Shown here piece by piece: positions 1 through 10,087 of a stretch of 64,000 nucleotides of DNA. Source of the stretch: DASXRU01 sp034665305 (GTDB taxonomy: Bacteria; Acidobacteriota; Blastocatellia; Pyrinomonadales; Pyrinomonadaceae); contig JAXDFZ010000001.1 in assembly GCA_034665305.1 (NCBI GenBank), positions 280,205-344,204 of the forward strand. Reading direction: 5' to 3'. The notes under the pieces are model-generated. The model was not told the origin of the DNA. It made no database searches and worked only from the letters and a program-made list of their open reading frames with translations. Each line of letters opens with the position of its first letter. Positions within the stretch are counted from its first letter, which is position 1. The translations under genes were made by a program, and so were the position numbers.

Positions 1-80
1 GCGAGCGGCGTTTAGAAGCCATGATAAGACTAAAAGCGCCAGCCAGCAGGACGGCCGATTGTACTGGAAAGGTTTGATTA

Positions 81-2648
81 ATGGAAACAACCGAACGAAA
101 TCATATAGCGATTGAAGAAGAGATGCGGCGGTCCTATCTGGATTACGCCATGTCCGTGATTATCGGTCGCGCGCTCCCCGACGTGCGTGATGGCTTGAAG
201 CCGGTGCACCGCCGCGTGCTCTGGGCCATGCATGAACTGGGCAACGCCTATAACAAAGCTTACAAGAAAAGCGCCCGTGTCGTCGGCGACGTTATCGGTA
301 AATATCACCCGCACGGTGATACCGCGGTTTACGACACGATCGTGCGACTCGCGCAAAGCTTCTCGATGCGCTATCCGCTGATCGATGGTCAGGGGAATTT
401 TGGTTCCGTGGATGGCGATGCGGCGGCCGCGATGCGTTATACGGAAGTGCGCATGGCCCGGCTGGCCAATGAAATACTGGCCGACATTGAAAAGGAAACG
501 GTCAATTTCCAACCGAACTATGACGAATCACTGAGTGAGCCGACAGTCCTGCCCGCGCGCGTTCCGAATCTGCTGATAAATGGTTCAGATGGCATCGCCG
601 TCGGCATGGCCACGAAGATCCCGCCGCACAACCTGACCGAAATTGTGGACGCTACCTTGAAGTTGTTGCGGGGTGATCCAAACACGGTCACGGTCGAAGA
701 CCTGATGGAATTCGTGAAAGGTCCGGATTTTCCGACCGGCGGTTTCATCTACGGCGGAGAGGAACTCAAGAATTCTTATAAATATGGCCGCGGCATTATT
801 CAGATGCGCGCGCGCGCCGGCATCGATCGAATTGGCCGCGGCACGACCGAGCGCGATGCCATCATCATCACGGAAATTCCGTTCCAGGTTAACAAGGCCC
901 GGTTGATCGAGCGCATCGCCGAGTTGATGAACGAGAAGAAGATCGAAGGCGTTTCGGACCTGCGCGATGAATCGGATCGCGAAGGCATGCGCATCGTGGT
1001 GGAACTGAAGCGCGACGCAGTGCCTCAGGTGGTGCTGAACAAGCTCTACAAACTGACGCCGATGCAATCGTCCTTCGGCGTGATCAATCTTGCAATCGTG
1101 AACGGCCAGCCCCGCGTCCTCAACCTGAAGCAGATGCTGGAGTGCTTCATCGAGTTTCGCCGCGAAGTGGTGCGCCGGCGTACTGAATATGAACTACGGA
1201 AGGCGCAGGCGCGGGCCCATATTCTGGAAGGACTGACCAAGGCGATCGATGCGCTGGATTCGATCGTGACGTTGATTCGCAACTCGCGCTCAGTCGATGA
1301 GGCCCGCCAGTGGTTGATGGGCAACACCGCGAACATGAGCGAGGTGAAGGTCTGGAAGGGCGTTCCCTCCAGCGAACCGATCGCGAAATACCTGCCCAAA
1401 CTTCGGAAAATAATGGAGCGGCTCGCGTTTTCAGAACTTCAGGCCCAGGCCATCCTCGATCTGCAACTGCGCCGCTTGTCCGCGCTCGAACGCCAAAAGA
1501 TAACCGACGAGTACGAAGCAGTGATCAAACTGATCGCCGAGCTGCAGGAGATTCTGGCCAACGAAAAATCGTTGCGCCGCGTAATCGCCAACGAGTTGGA
1601 AGAGGTGAAGAAGGATTTTGGCGACGCGCGCCGCACAGAAATTGTCGAAGAAGGTGTCGAACTCTCGATCGAAGATCTGATTGCCGACGAAGACGTAGCC
1701 ATCACCGTGACCCACAGCGGCTACATCAAACGTACGCCGATCACGACGTATCAACGGCAGGGCCGCGGCGGCAAGGGCCGGTTTGGGGCGGCTGCGAAGG
1801 GCGATGACTACGTGGAGCATTTATTCATCGCCTCCACGCACGCCTACATCATGATCTTCACGGACGACGGGCAAGTCTACAAACTAAAGGTCCATGAAGT
1901 GCCCGATGCCGCCGCTTCTGCTCGCGGCAAGGCAGTCGTCAATCTGATCAGTATTCCGACGGAACGCAAACTCGCCGGCGTCGTGGCCGTGCGCGAGTTT
2001 TCCGAAGGACGTTACGTCCTGCTGGTAACCCGTAAAGGCGTGATCAAGAAAACGGCGCTCTCGGATTTTCAAAACATCCGCACTAACGGGATCAACGCCA
2101 TCAACATCGACGAAGGCGACGAACTTCTGGACGTCGTCCTGACAGACGGCACCAAGCGAATTTTCATTGCCACGCACAGCGGCCAGGCCATCCGCTTCGA
2201 CGAGAAAAATGTTCGTCCGATGGGCCGGGCGACACGCGGCGTACGCGGCATCGATCTACGCAAGGATGACTTCGTCGTGTCAGTTTGCCCGGTTTCGGCA
2301 GATGATTCTGAGAAGATGCTTTCCGTGTCGGAACAGGGCTATGGGAAGCAAACACCGATCACCACTTACCGGCTGCAATCGCGCGGCGGCAAGGGTGTCA
2401 TCAACATGAAGACGACGGACAAAACCGGCAAGGTGGTGGCCGTTTTCCCGGTCGATGCTGAATCGGAAATCATGATCATCACGCAGCAAGGCAAGTTGAT
2501 TCGCATTGAGGCCGATAGCATTCGCAAGACCGGCCGCAGCGCTCAGGGCGTGCGCCTGATCAAGACCGATGGCGGCGATAAGGTTACCAGTGCATCACTC
2601 GTCGAGGCGGCCACTGAAACCGAGGACGAAGACGTGCCGGCCGAATAG
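81..2648 (+). CDS. gyrA: DNA gyrase subunit A
   Basis: Cuts and rejoins DNA in the A2B2 gyrase that introduces negative supercoils. The 855-residue length is normal for GyrA. The catalytic tyrosine is Y120 in AAAMRYTEVRM. The quinolone region reads HPHGDTAVYD with T81 and D85 at the E. coli S83/D87 positions. The C-terminal beta-pinwheel carries GyrA-box-like motifs QGRGGKG and QSRGGKG, slightly off the classical QRRGGKG. The ATG follows GGAAAGG at a suitable distance. ParC is the alternative; length and box-like motifs favour GyrA. The 80 bases upstream hold no gene I can identify. Confidence 0.96.
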   Translation: METTERNHIAIEEEMRRSYLDYAMSVIIGRALPDVRDGLKPVHRRVLWAMHELGNAYNKAYKKSARVVGDVIGKYHPHGDTAVYDTIVRLAQSFSMRYPLIDGQGNFGSVDGDAAAAMRYTEVRMARLANEILADIEKETVNFQPNYDESLSEPTVLPARVPNLLINGSDGIAVGMATKIPPHNLTEIVDATLKLLRGDPNTVTVEDLMEFVKGPDFPTGGFIYGGEELKNSYKYGRGIIQMRARAGIDRIGRGTTERDAIIITEIPFQVNKARLIERIAELMNEKKIEGVSDLRDESDREGMRIVVELKRDAVPQVVLNKLYKLTPMQSSFGVINLAIVNGQPRVLNLKQMLECFIEFRREVVRRRTEYELRKAQARAHILEGLTKAIDALDSIVTLIRNSRSVDEARQWLMGNTANMSEVKVWKGVPSSEPIAKYLPKLRKIMERLAFSELQAQAILDLQLRRLSALERQKITDEYEAVIKLIAELQEILANEKSLRRVIANELEEVKKDFGDARRTEIVEEGVELSIEDLIADEDVAITVTHSGYIKRTPITTYQRQGRGGKGRFGAAAKGDDYVEHLFIASTHAYIMIFTDDGQVYKLKVHEVPDAAASARGKAVVNLISIPTERKLAGVVAVREFSEGRYVLLVTRKGVIKKTALSDFQNIRTNGINAINIDEGDELLDVVLTDGTKRIFIATHSGQAIRFDEKNVRPMGRATRGVRGIDLRKDDFVVSVCPVSADDSEKMLSVSEQGYGKQTPITTYRLQSRGGKGVINMKTTDKTGKVVAVFPVDAESEIMIITQQGKLIRIEADSIRKTGRSAQGVRLIKTDGGDKVTSASLVEAATETEDEDVPAE

Positions 2649-2848
2649 TCGGCGAAGCCGACGCCAAATACGTGGCCCACGGCGCCAGCCGTGGGTCTCG
2701 ATTGCCATTGATCATCCAGCCCGCGACGCGGGCGCCATAATTCGCTGGCGGACTAGATGTCGCCCCTTGCGGGGCTCGTTACTGTTGGTGAATGGCGTAC
2801 CCACAGCTTGCGCTGTGGGCTACGAATATCGTCGCCCGCGGCGCGGGC
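2648..2848. repeat. Cluster of short palindromes between convergent genes
   Basis: At least five perfect or near-perfect hairpins lie between gyrA and the converging VWFA gene: 2648-2662 (GTCGGC/GCCGAC, starting on the last base of the gyrA stop), 2676-2695 (CCCACGGC/GCCGTGGG), about 2717-2731 (GCCCGCG/CGCGGGC), 2800-2819 (CCCACAGC/GCTGTGGG) and 2834-2848 (GCCCGCG/CGCGGGC). None has a long T-tract. They may act as bidirectional terminators or mRNA 3'-end stabilisers; that is inference. Confidence 0.7.
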
Positions 2849-2863
2849 TTTCCCGCTTCTAAT

Positions 2864-5038
2864 TTAATCAACCACAAAACTCGCCTGTTGCATCGCCGTC
2901 GCTTTGGTGCGACGGTCGATCGTCGTCACCTCCAGCACATACTTTCCGGCGGGAAACTTTTCCAGGGCGATTTCGGCCCAGTACGGCAGGCGCATCTGAT
3001 CGCTCGTTGTATCGGCCGGGACCATTGCTGCCGGTAACGTCAGTACCACGACATCATTACGAAAGACGCGCGCCTGGATCATTAGTTCCGCAGCGCCACC
3101 CGCCTGGGCGGCGTTGTAGATATAACTTTGAAAGCGCAGCACTGAGCCTGCCGCAAAGTGACGATCGGCGTTGATCATCACCGGTCGCGGCGCGGCGGTG
3201 ACATTGACCGCCACCGCTTCGTCAGGATCGCGAGCCCCGAGAAATAAACTACTCATCGCCAACTGTGAAGTGATCTCCGGCACTTCCAACCATTGCATGG
3301 CGCTGCCCGTGCGCCCGCTTTGCCGTTCCCGCACCGCGACCCGCACCTGATAGAGACCGGGCGCGAGGGGCATCTGCTGGTTCCACAGCAGTGGCCGGTT
3401 CTCCGCCTTTGCGCGCGCGTCGATGGAAACCTTCTGCTTAAAACTGGCGATCGCGTCGCGATCGTCAATGGCCGTTCCCAGAACGTCCAACTCCGCCTGC
3501 TGGTTGTCAGAAAGTGGAATTGAATCCAGAGTGCCGGCGTCAATCTTCATCGAGGCAGTCAACACCGTGCCGCCTTTAAGTAAGTTCATGTATCCGACCG
3601 ACAAGGCGATGGGGAGATCGCGCCGGGGATAAAGTGAAGCTAAGGCTGCGCGCAATTGATCATCAGGCGAAGACGTCGGTCCGCCACTCTTTGCGCCATC
3701 GCGGTTGCTCGCGAAGCCGGTAGGAGCTTCAATAAAGCCGCGCCGGACACGCACCTTCAAGTCAGGTCTATTCCTGACCCGTACCGTGACGCGAGACTTG
3801 TCGCTTTGTTGGCCTTCATTGGTTGGTCGCCATGCCAACAGGTAATAGCTCGACGATTCGTCGAGCGCGCGCGCAAACCCTTCCTGAAATGAGTTCGAAT
3901 TGATAATCGCCCGTCCGCCCGTGTTGGCCGCCAGGATTTGCAATGGCTCCTGCGTGGCAGTTGACTCGCCCAGCAGATTCCGGGACACGTGGCCGGTGAA
4001 GTCCGGATAGCGATTCTGCGTGGCGTCCACTCCGGGATCGGAGAAGGTCCCGCGCGCATCCATGGCGTAGATTACCGCGCCCACCTGCGCCGCGGTCTGC
4101 GTCACCAGTTTCAACATCTCCATCACGCCGGAGCTGCGCGGATCGGCGACAAAACCGTCAGTCATAAAAAAGACGATCTTGCGTCCCGGCAAAACCGCGG
4201 ACGATCGCATCAGTCCGAGGAGCGCGCCCATGGTGTTGCTGGTAGCGGTGCGCGAGTTGAAACCGACCTGATGGACCCGGTTCACGACATTGGCGGCGGC
4301 CGTAACCAGGTCCGTTTGAAATTCGGCGGCAGTGGCCTCAACCAGATATTGAAACAACTCTCGATTGAAGTGTTCGGAAACCTGCGCAGCGTCATACTCG
4401 CTGATCGGGACTTTGCCCGCGTACGCTTCGGGGTTGCTTTGATTGTTAAGGCGGGCAATTGCTTCGCGCAGCACGCCGCGATTCTCCGTTAGTTGTTGCA
4501 GGAACCCGATCTTTCCGCTCGTGGAAACGATCGCCACCTGATCGTTCTGCCGCATTTCATTCTCGACAAAACTCAGTAGTGCTTTGCGGGCCCGGATCAG
4601 GTTCTCAGGGGCAAGGTGTACGTCATCGATGAAAAAGAAAATCACGCGCCCGCGATCAGCCGACTTTGAGACCGGGGGCGCGGGCGCCGGCGTTGTCGCA
4701 GATACTTCGCTTGTCCCTGGCCTTGTCCCCTGATCGCTCGCGATTGGTTCCTGCGCCATGACCGGCTCGAAGAAGGAAATAGCCTGCGGGCGACCGTCGA
4801 CAAACAGTTCAAACTGATCCGCGGTAAGCCCGCGAGCGAATCGTCCCTGCTTATCCAGAACGGTAATATCAGTCTGGACGAGGGAAGAGTTCACGCGCAC
4901 GATCTCTTCGGGTGGTGCTTTGGTTGGCTTCTGTTTCCTATCTTGCGGAGCTCTACCTTGCCCGAGCGCGGGGGATGCGAGACAAAGTGCGGCCGCCACC
5001 AGCAGTAGGACTCGAGAACAATCCTTCACGCGTTGCAT
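2864..5038 (-). CDS. Secreted VWFA-related acidobacterial protein (paralogue 1)
   Basis: 724 residues with an N-terminal signal peptide ending near SPALGQG. The segment after it (VNSSLVQTDITVLDKQGRF ... GLTADQFELFVDG) is the signature of the acidobacterial VWFA-related family (TIGR03436 type). A von Willebrand A-like domain follows (FFFIDDVHLAPENL, later VFFMTDGFVADPR), then a long beta-rich C-terminal half. The usual DxSxS metal site is not seen; the corresponding strand reads FIDDVHL. AGGAG precedes the ATG by seven bases. It is divergent from paralogue 2 and shares its architecture throughout. It is probably periplasmic or cell-surface; ligand and role are unknown. Confidence 0.85.
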   Translation of the reverse strand: MQRVKDCSRVLLLVAAALCLASPALGQGRAPQDRKQKPTKAPPEEIVRVNSSLVQTDITVLDKQGRFARGLTADQFELFVDGRPQAISFFEPVMAQEPIASDQGTRPGTSEVSATTPAPAPPVSKSADRGRVIFFFIDDVHLAPENLIRARKALLSFVENEMRQNDQVAIVSTSGKIGFLQQLTENRGVLREAIARLNNQSNPEAYAGKVPISEYDAAQVSEHFNRELFQYLVEATAAEFQTDLVTAAANVVNRVHQVGFNSRTATSNTMGALLGLMRSSAVLPGRKIVFFMTDGFVADPRSSGVMEMLKLVTQTAAQVGAVIYAMDARGTFSDPGVDATQNRYPDFTGHVSRNLLGESTATQEPLQILAANTGGRAIINSNSFQEGFARALDESSSYYLLAWRPTNEGQQSDKSRVTVRVRNRPDLKVRVRRGFIEAPTGFASNRDGAKSGGPTSSPDDQLRAALASLYPRRDLPIALSVGYMNLLKGGTVLTASMKIDAGTLDSIPLSDNQQAELDVLGTAIDDRDAIASFKQKVSIDARAKAENRPLLWNQQMPLAPGLYQVRVAVRERQSGRTGSAMQWLEVPEITSQLAMSSLFLGARDPDEAVAVNVTAAPRPVMINADRHFAAGSVLRFQSYIYNAAQAGGAAELMIQARVFRNDVVVLTLPAAMVPADTTSDQMRLPYWAEIALEKFPAGKYVLEVTTIDRRTKATAMQQASFVVD

Positions 5039-5153
5039 GGATTACTCCTGACTGAATAGCGGAGCGAGACGTGATCGATCTTCGCGCCTATGATGCGTCA
5101 TCAGACCTGCGGGGTGGTCTGTCGGGTTGCGTTTGATTTAGGGCGAGCTGAGT

Positions 5154-5159
5154 TATAAT
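5154..5159 (+). promoter_or_regulatory. Probable -10 element of VWFA paralogue 2
   Basis: A perfect TATAAT lies 72 bases before the preferred ATG (5232). The -35 region is weak: TTTGAT with 16-base spacing is the best match. The site sits in the roughly 190-base divergent gap between paralogues 1 and 2. Assignment rests on the -10 alone. Confidence 0.45.
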
Positions 5160-5231
5160 CTCCTCCGGTCACCCCGCTAGTTTCTTTGTTCGTTGATTCA
5201 AGCCGCCAAATCTGCGGCGAGGCCTGTTTCC

Positions 5232-7433
5232 ATGTCTTTTCCTAAGTATCTCCGGCGGGGATTCGTTTTCGCCGCCCTTGCCCTGTCGCTTCTGGCTTCG
5301 GCAACTTACGCTCAACAGACTAATCGCCCGGAATCGTCCGAACGAATCGATGAGGTGATCCGCATTAACACGGCGTTGGTCCAAACGGAAGTGATGGTGT
5401 TTGATCGAAAGGGCCGCTTTGTTAGGGACCTGAAGCCGGAACAGTTCCAACTGAACCTCAACGGGACGAAACAACCGGTTTCGTTTTTTGAACGCGTCAC
5501 GGCGGGCAGTGCATTGGAGGCCATTCAACTATCGGCGGCGCGCGGTTCAGTACCCGGCAAAGCGGAGTTGCACAACACAAACGTTGCCCCAATTGAACGC
5601 GGGCGCATGCTTTTCTTTTTTCTGGATGATGTACATCTGTCGCCGGCCAGTCTGGTTCGGGCGCGTGAAGCGCTGCAGAAGTTCGTGGACGAACAGATGA
5701 ATCCCAACGATCAAGTGGCGATCGTCTCCACCAGTGGACAAATTGGTTTTTTGCAGCAGCTCACCGATAACCCGGTCGTTCTGCATGCGGCGATCGCCCG
5801 GCTGAATTACAAGATGAATCCGGAAGCGTATACCGGCAAAACGCAGATCAGCGAATACATGGCCAGTCAGGTCCTGGATTCCGGCAACCGTGAGTTGTAC
5901 GCGTACCTGCTTGAATCAATCAAAGTTGAGCAACAGATGGGGCCGGGAAACCGGCATGGCGACCACGGCCTGGCCGCTTCCTATTCCGCCGCGCCTTACC
6001 TGCGCAATCGTTTGCGGCAGATAAATGCCCAGGGACGTTTGACAACCGATGAGACGCTGGGCGGGCTGGAAAGTTTGATGCAGTCGTCAGCCGCTCTCCC
6101 CGGTCGCAAAGTCGTCTTCTTCCTCTCCGATGGTTTCATTATCAACGAACGCAAGGCGGGCGCATTGGAAACTCTGCAACGGGTCACGCAAGCGGCCGCG
6201 CGTGCCGGAGTCATTGTTTACACAATGGACCTGCGCGGGCCGGCAGTGAGCTTGGGATCGTCAGTCGACGCGAGTACGAATAATTATGCGGACGCCTCGG
6301 CGCGACGTGCGGGTGTGGCCTTTGGCGAAATCAACGCTATGCAGGAACCGCTGAAGTTGATTGCGGATGAGACCGGCGGGCGCGCCATCTTTAATTCGAA
6401 TTCGATAGGTGATGGCATTCGGCAGGCAATCGCGGAAACTTCAGATTACTACCTCCTGGCGTGGCGCGCCGACTCCGCTGAAGCGTTGCAAGGGAAGCCG
6501 CGGGTGGAGGTAACGATCAAAGATCGACCTGAGTTGCAGGTGCGTTTTCGTAGCAACTACACTCCGGCCTCAGCAACGCCGGCCAAATCAACTGCGGACA
6601 ACAACGAAAAGAAAAATGTGGTTGCGACGTCGGCCGAAGCGGAGTTGCTAACGGCGCGGGACGCTGTATATCCACAGAAGGCGCTGCCGGTTTCGCTGGC
6701 GGTAGGTTATGTAAACTCACCCGCCACCGGCACGCTGTTGAAAGCGTCGATGCAAATCGAAAGACAGTTTCTGTCCTCGGATGAGAACGGTTCGAAAAAA
6801 GCGGAAGTTGATGTGATCGGAGTCGCCGTTGATGATCGCGGGCAGTTTTCCAGTTTCAAGCAAGTGTTGACCGTAGTTCCCGATCCTGGTTCCCAACAAC
6901 GCGCAGTGACCTGGAACCAACAGTTGCAACTCAAGCCCGGTCTGTATCAGGTGCGGGTTGCGGTGCGGGAACGCAGTAGCGGGCGTATGGGTAGCGCTAT
7001 GGAGTGGATTGAAATCCCGAACACCTCCGCCGGTAATTTCGCGCTGAGCAGTTTGTTTTTGGGGGAACGAACGGAGCGAAACAATTCACCGAAGTCCGCC
7101 GCGTCGGGAGCGCACTCAATAACGGTAGACGTCGATCATCGGTTTTCCCGAGCGTCAGTTTTGCGCTTTCAAACCTATGTTTACAACGCATCGCACGCCA
7201 ACGCTTCACCGGATGTATGGATCCAGGCGCAGGTGTTTCGCAATCGCCGGCAGGTGATTGGCATCGCACCCGACCAGGTGCCATTGACGACCCCGGATGT
7301 CGCGCGCCTTCCGTATTGGTCGGAAATTCCGCTCGACAGTTTGCCGGCGGGGAAATATGTGCTGCTCGTGTCGGCTACCGATAAAACTCAAAACCGCACG
7401 TCCTCGCAGCGAATAAAATTTTCGGTCGAATAA
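5232..7433 (+). CDS. Secreted VWFA-related acidobacterial protein (paralogue 2)
   Basis: About 733 residues from the ATG at 5232. A TTG 39 bases upstream is possible, but the ATG puts the signal peptide (MSFPKYLRRGFVFAALALSL) at the terminus and has GAGG upstream. Domain order matches its neighbours: INTALVQTEVMVFDRKGRF segment, VWA-like core (FFFLDDVHLSPASL, VVFFLSDGF), the segment ISETSDYYLLAWR-like, and a beta-rich C-terminus. It lacks a canonical MIDAS DxSxS. It is transcribed away from paralogue 1 and towards paralogue 3, so tandem duplication with inversion is likely. Function is unknown. Confidence 0.85.
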   Translation: MSFPKYLRRGFVFAALALSLLASATYAQQTNRPESSERIDEVIRINTALVQTEVMVFDRKGRFVRDLKPEQFQLNLNGTKQPVSFFERVTAGSALEAIQLSAARGSVPGKAELHNTNVAPIERGRMLFFFLDDVHLSPASLVRAREALQKFVDEQMNPNDQVAIVSTSGQIGFLQQLTDNPVVLHAAIARLNYKMNPEAYTGKTQISEYMASQVLDSGNRELYAYLLESIKVEQQMGPGNRHGDHGLAASYSAAPYLRNRLRQINAQGRLTTDETLGGLESLMQSSAALPGRKVVFFLSDGFIINERKAGALETLQRVTQAAARAGVIVYTMDLRGPAVSLGSSVDASTNNYADASARRAGVAFGEINAMQEPLKLIADETGGRAIFNSNSIGDGIRQAIAETSDYYLLAWRADSAEALQGKPRVEVTIKDRPELQVRFRSNYTPASATPAKSTADNNEKKNVVATSAEAELLTARDAVYPQKALPVSLAVGYVNSPATGTLLKASMQIERQFLSSDENGSKKAEVDVIGVAVDDRGQFSSFKQVLTVVPDPGSQQRAVTWNQQLQLKPGLYQVRVAVRERSSGRMGSAMEWIEIPNTSAGNFALSSLFLGERTERNNSPKSAASGAHSITVDVDHRFSRASVLRFQTYVYNASHANASPDVWIQAQVFRNRRQVIGIAPDQVPLTTPDVARLPYWSEIPLDSLPAGKYVLLVSATDKTQNRTSSQRIKFSVE

Positions 7434-7761
7434 ACTGCCCATGGGGTCGTCCTTCGCAGCAGAGTGCATTCGCTGTCTGAGGATCTTGTCTTCCAGCGCC
7501 AACGGCGCGAAAAGCAAAAGCCTGGGTCAGCGCCCCAGGATTAAACCGAAGCAATCATCACTAGCGCTGAAAGCGCGAAATAGATGGGAATTTATGCAAT
7601 AGCTGCGATCCGTGATGAATCTGATTGCGCGCTTTCAGCGCTTGGAAACTCGGACGCAGATGTGACCCAGGCCGCTGGCCTGGGCTTTTGCATTACGCGC
7701 CTTTGGCGCTTGGAGTGACCGTCAAAGACTCGTTTTGCAAAGCCGTCCGGTTAACACCCAC
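7434..7761 (+). terminator. Convergent gap with terminator-like hairpin at 7666-7689
   Basis: This 328-base gap between paralogues 2 and 3 has no plausible gene. It holds a perfect 8-bp stem (CCCAGGCC, loop GCT, GGCCTGGG) at 7666-7684 followed by CTTTT, reading like a Rho-independent terminator on the plus strand. Smaller palindromes built on AGCGCTGAAAGCGC occur near 7563 and 7628. The same word-like hairpins recur after gyrA. Confidence 0.45.
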
Positions 7762-9933
7762 TCATTCGATGACGAAACTCGTGGTTTGTGACGCGGTACT
7801 TTTCGTGGCGCGATCGATTGCAGTCACTTGCAGCGCGTAACGACCTGGCGGCAGTTGGTTCAAAGAGATCTCCGCCCAGTAAGGAAAACGCGCGCGGTCT
7901 TTCGTGGTATCGGTCGGGAGTTTCGTGGCAGGCATCGTAACCACCGGACGGTGATCGCGGAGCACCCTGGTCTGAATCTCCACATCCGCCGGCAAAGTGT
8001 CTTTGGCGGCGTTGTAGATGTAGGTCTGATAGCGCAACACCGACGAACGTGCGAAATGCTGATCGACGTCAATTAAGACGGCCTGCGGAATGTTGGTCTT
8101 GGCGCCGGTCGCGGCGTTCCGGCGTTCCCCCAGGAACAGGCTGCTGATCTGAAGTTTTCCGCCGGAAACATCAGGAACTTCAATCCACTGCCGCGCACCG
8201 CCGGTCAATCCGCTGCTACGTTCGCGCACCGCAACCCGCACCTGATACAAGCCGGGCGGAATGCGCAGTTGCTGGTTCCAAACTACATTTGGTGATTGTT
8301 TTTCTGCGGCGGGATCGAAGTTAACGGTGAGAAGTTGTTTGAAGGTAACGATCGTGCCGCGATCGTCGATTGCCGCACCGACCACATCAAGTTCCGATTT
8401 CTGCATACCAGTCGCCGAAAGATCCAGCGCCGCCCGATCGATTTGCATGGCAGCCTTCAGCACCAATCCCTGATCCGGCGTGTTCATGTATCCGACGGCA
8501 AGCGATGTGCGAAGGACCTGGCGGGGATACAACGTGCCCAAGGCCTCCAGCAATCCGGCTTCCGGCGATTGCGCTATCGCCGGCTCAACCTGGTTCGGTT
8601 CGCCGGTTTTTGTTTCCCGCGCCGCGGCCGGCGGTACGTAGTAATTGCGACGCAGGCGCACACGCAGGTCCGGGCGATCTTTGACCGTGACTTTGATTCG
8701 CGCCTTACCCGCCTTCTGTTCGTCGTTGGCCGGGCGCCAGGCAAGCAGGTAGTAGTTTGAAGTTTCATCGACCGCCTGCTGAAAAGCTTCGGCGAAGGAA
8801 TTGGAACCGATGATCGCGCGTCCCCCAGTATCATCTGCCAGCAGGTAAAGTGGTTCCTGCATAGCTACATTTTCGAGTGATGGATGTCGTGCCTGCGTGC
8901 CGGATGCCATGCCATCCGGAAAATCATTTCGTCCCGCGTCAACCAGAGGATCGGTGATGGTGCCGCGCGCGTCCATGGTGTAAACGACGACGCCGGATTG
9001 CGCCGCCAGATCGGTAACTCGCTTCAGCAACACCAGAGCATTTGAGCCGCGCACGTTGGTGATAAATCCATCAGAGATGAAGAAAACGAGTTTGCGCCCG
9101 GGTAACGAAGCGGAAGACCTCATCAGGCTCTCCAACACCTCAAGCAGATCAGTGGTTACCATTCTGGATTGCGCCGAAATTTGGCGCACACGGTTTTGGA
9201 CCATGTTCATCGCCACCCGGCGCAACGCCCCTTTGGCCTGGTATTCGTTCATCGTCGCCGTAACCAGGTAAAGGAACAGCTCGCGATCGTTATTATCCGC
9301 AACCTGCGACGCTTCATAGTCGGTGATTGGTACTTTGCCGGCAACGGTTTCCGAATTCTTTTTGTAGTAAAGGCGCTCAACGGCGGCGTGTAACATGGGC
9401 CGGTAGTCGGTCAGCTGTTGCAGAAACCCGACTTGTCCGCTGGTCGAAACGATCGCCATCTGATCGTTCTCATTCATCTGGTTGTCGATGAATTCGGTCA
9501 GGGCCTTCCGTGCGCGAATCAGGCTGGCGCCGCTGAGATGGACGTCGTCGAGAAAGAAAAAGATCACGCGCCCTTTTTCTTCGGCGAAGTTCATGGCGGC
9601 GGCTGTGTTTGCAGGGCCGCCGCGGGCGGTGACAAGTTGCCGTGCCTCCTTTGCGCTGCCGGCTGACACTTGTTCGAAGAACGATATTGTCTGTGACTTG
9701 CCGTCGAGCGTTAGCTCAAACTGTTCCGGCCGCAAGCCCGGCACGAAGTTTCCCCGCTTGTCCACGACGGTAAGGTCCGTCTGCACCAGTTCCGTGCTAA
9801 CGCGCACAATTTCGTCCGCACTGGGCGAATGCTTCGGAACGGGTTGTTGGGCGTGACTTATTACAGCCGAGAAGGAGGGAACAACGACTGCCGATATCAG
9901 CAGAAAGGGTGTGAAGAATCTTATCGCTTTCAT
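7762..9933 (-). CDS. Secreted VWFA-related acidobacterial protein (paralogue 3)
   Basis: About 723 residues from the ATG at 9933, which has GAGG six bases upstream; an in-frame ATG at 9951 is the alternative. There is a signal peptide (MKAIRFFTPFLLISAVV), then VSTELVQTDLTVVDKRGNF, a VWA-like core with FFFLDDVHLSGASL and VFFISDGF, and a beta-rich C-terminal region. Alignable blocks such as MNENDQMAIVSTSGQVGFL are nearly identical in paralogues 1 and 2. The first acidic strand again lacks DxSxS. It converges on paralogue 2. Function is unknown. Confidence 0.85.
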   Translation of the reverse strand: MKAIRFFTPFLLISAVVVPSFSAVISHAQQPVPKHSPSADEIVRVSTELVQTDLTVVDKRGNFVPGLRPEQFELTLDGKSQTISFFEQVSAGSAKEARQLVTARGGPANTAAAMNFAEEKGRVIFFFLDDVHLSGASLIRARKALTEFIDNQMNENDQMAIVSTSGQVGFLQQLTDYRPMLHAAVERLYYKKNSETVAGKVPITDYEASQVADNNDRELFLYLVTATMNEYQAKGALRRVAMNMVQNRVRQISAQSRMVTTDLLEVLESLMRSSASLPGRKLVFFISDGFITNVRGSNALVLLKRVTDLAAQSGVVVYTMDARGTITDPLVDAGRNDFPDGMASGTQARHPSLENVAMQEPLYLLADDTGGRAIIGSNSFAEAFQQAVDETSNYYLLAWRPANDEQKAGKARIKVTVKDRPDLRVRLRRNYYVPPAAARETKTGEPNQVEPAIAQSPEAGLLEALGTLYPRQVLRTSLAVGYMNTPDQGLVLKAAMQIDRAALDLSATGMQKSELDVVGAAIDDRGTIVTFKQLLTVNFDPAAEKQSPNVVWNQQLRIPPGLYQVRVAVRERSSGLTGGARQWIEVPDVSGGKLQISSLFLGERRNAATGAKTNIPQAVLIDVDQHFARSSVLRYQTYIYNAAKDTLPADVEIQTRVLRDHRPVVTMPATKLPTDTTKDRARFPYWAEISLNQLPPGRYALQVTAIDRATKSTASQTTSFVIE

Positions 9934-10087
9934 CGTAGACCTCATCGCCACGCGTAAGATCCGCAGATTTCACAGGTTCAAGAACCACCAGACAAGGACG
10001 CATCAGGATCGAGAGGATTGGGCATTCTTAACGTCTGCGTAATCTGTGGATTCGATAAATATTGCAAAGGGGAACCGCAGAGCGAAC

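Noticed and set aside
1..80. C-terminal end of gyrB
   Set aside because: A stop at 13-15 in one frame leaves four residues, too few to identify, and other frames show no family signal.
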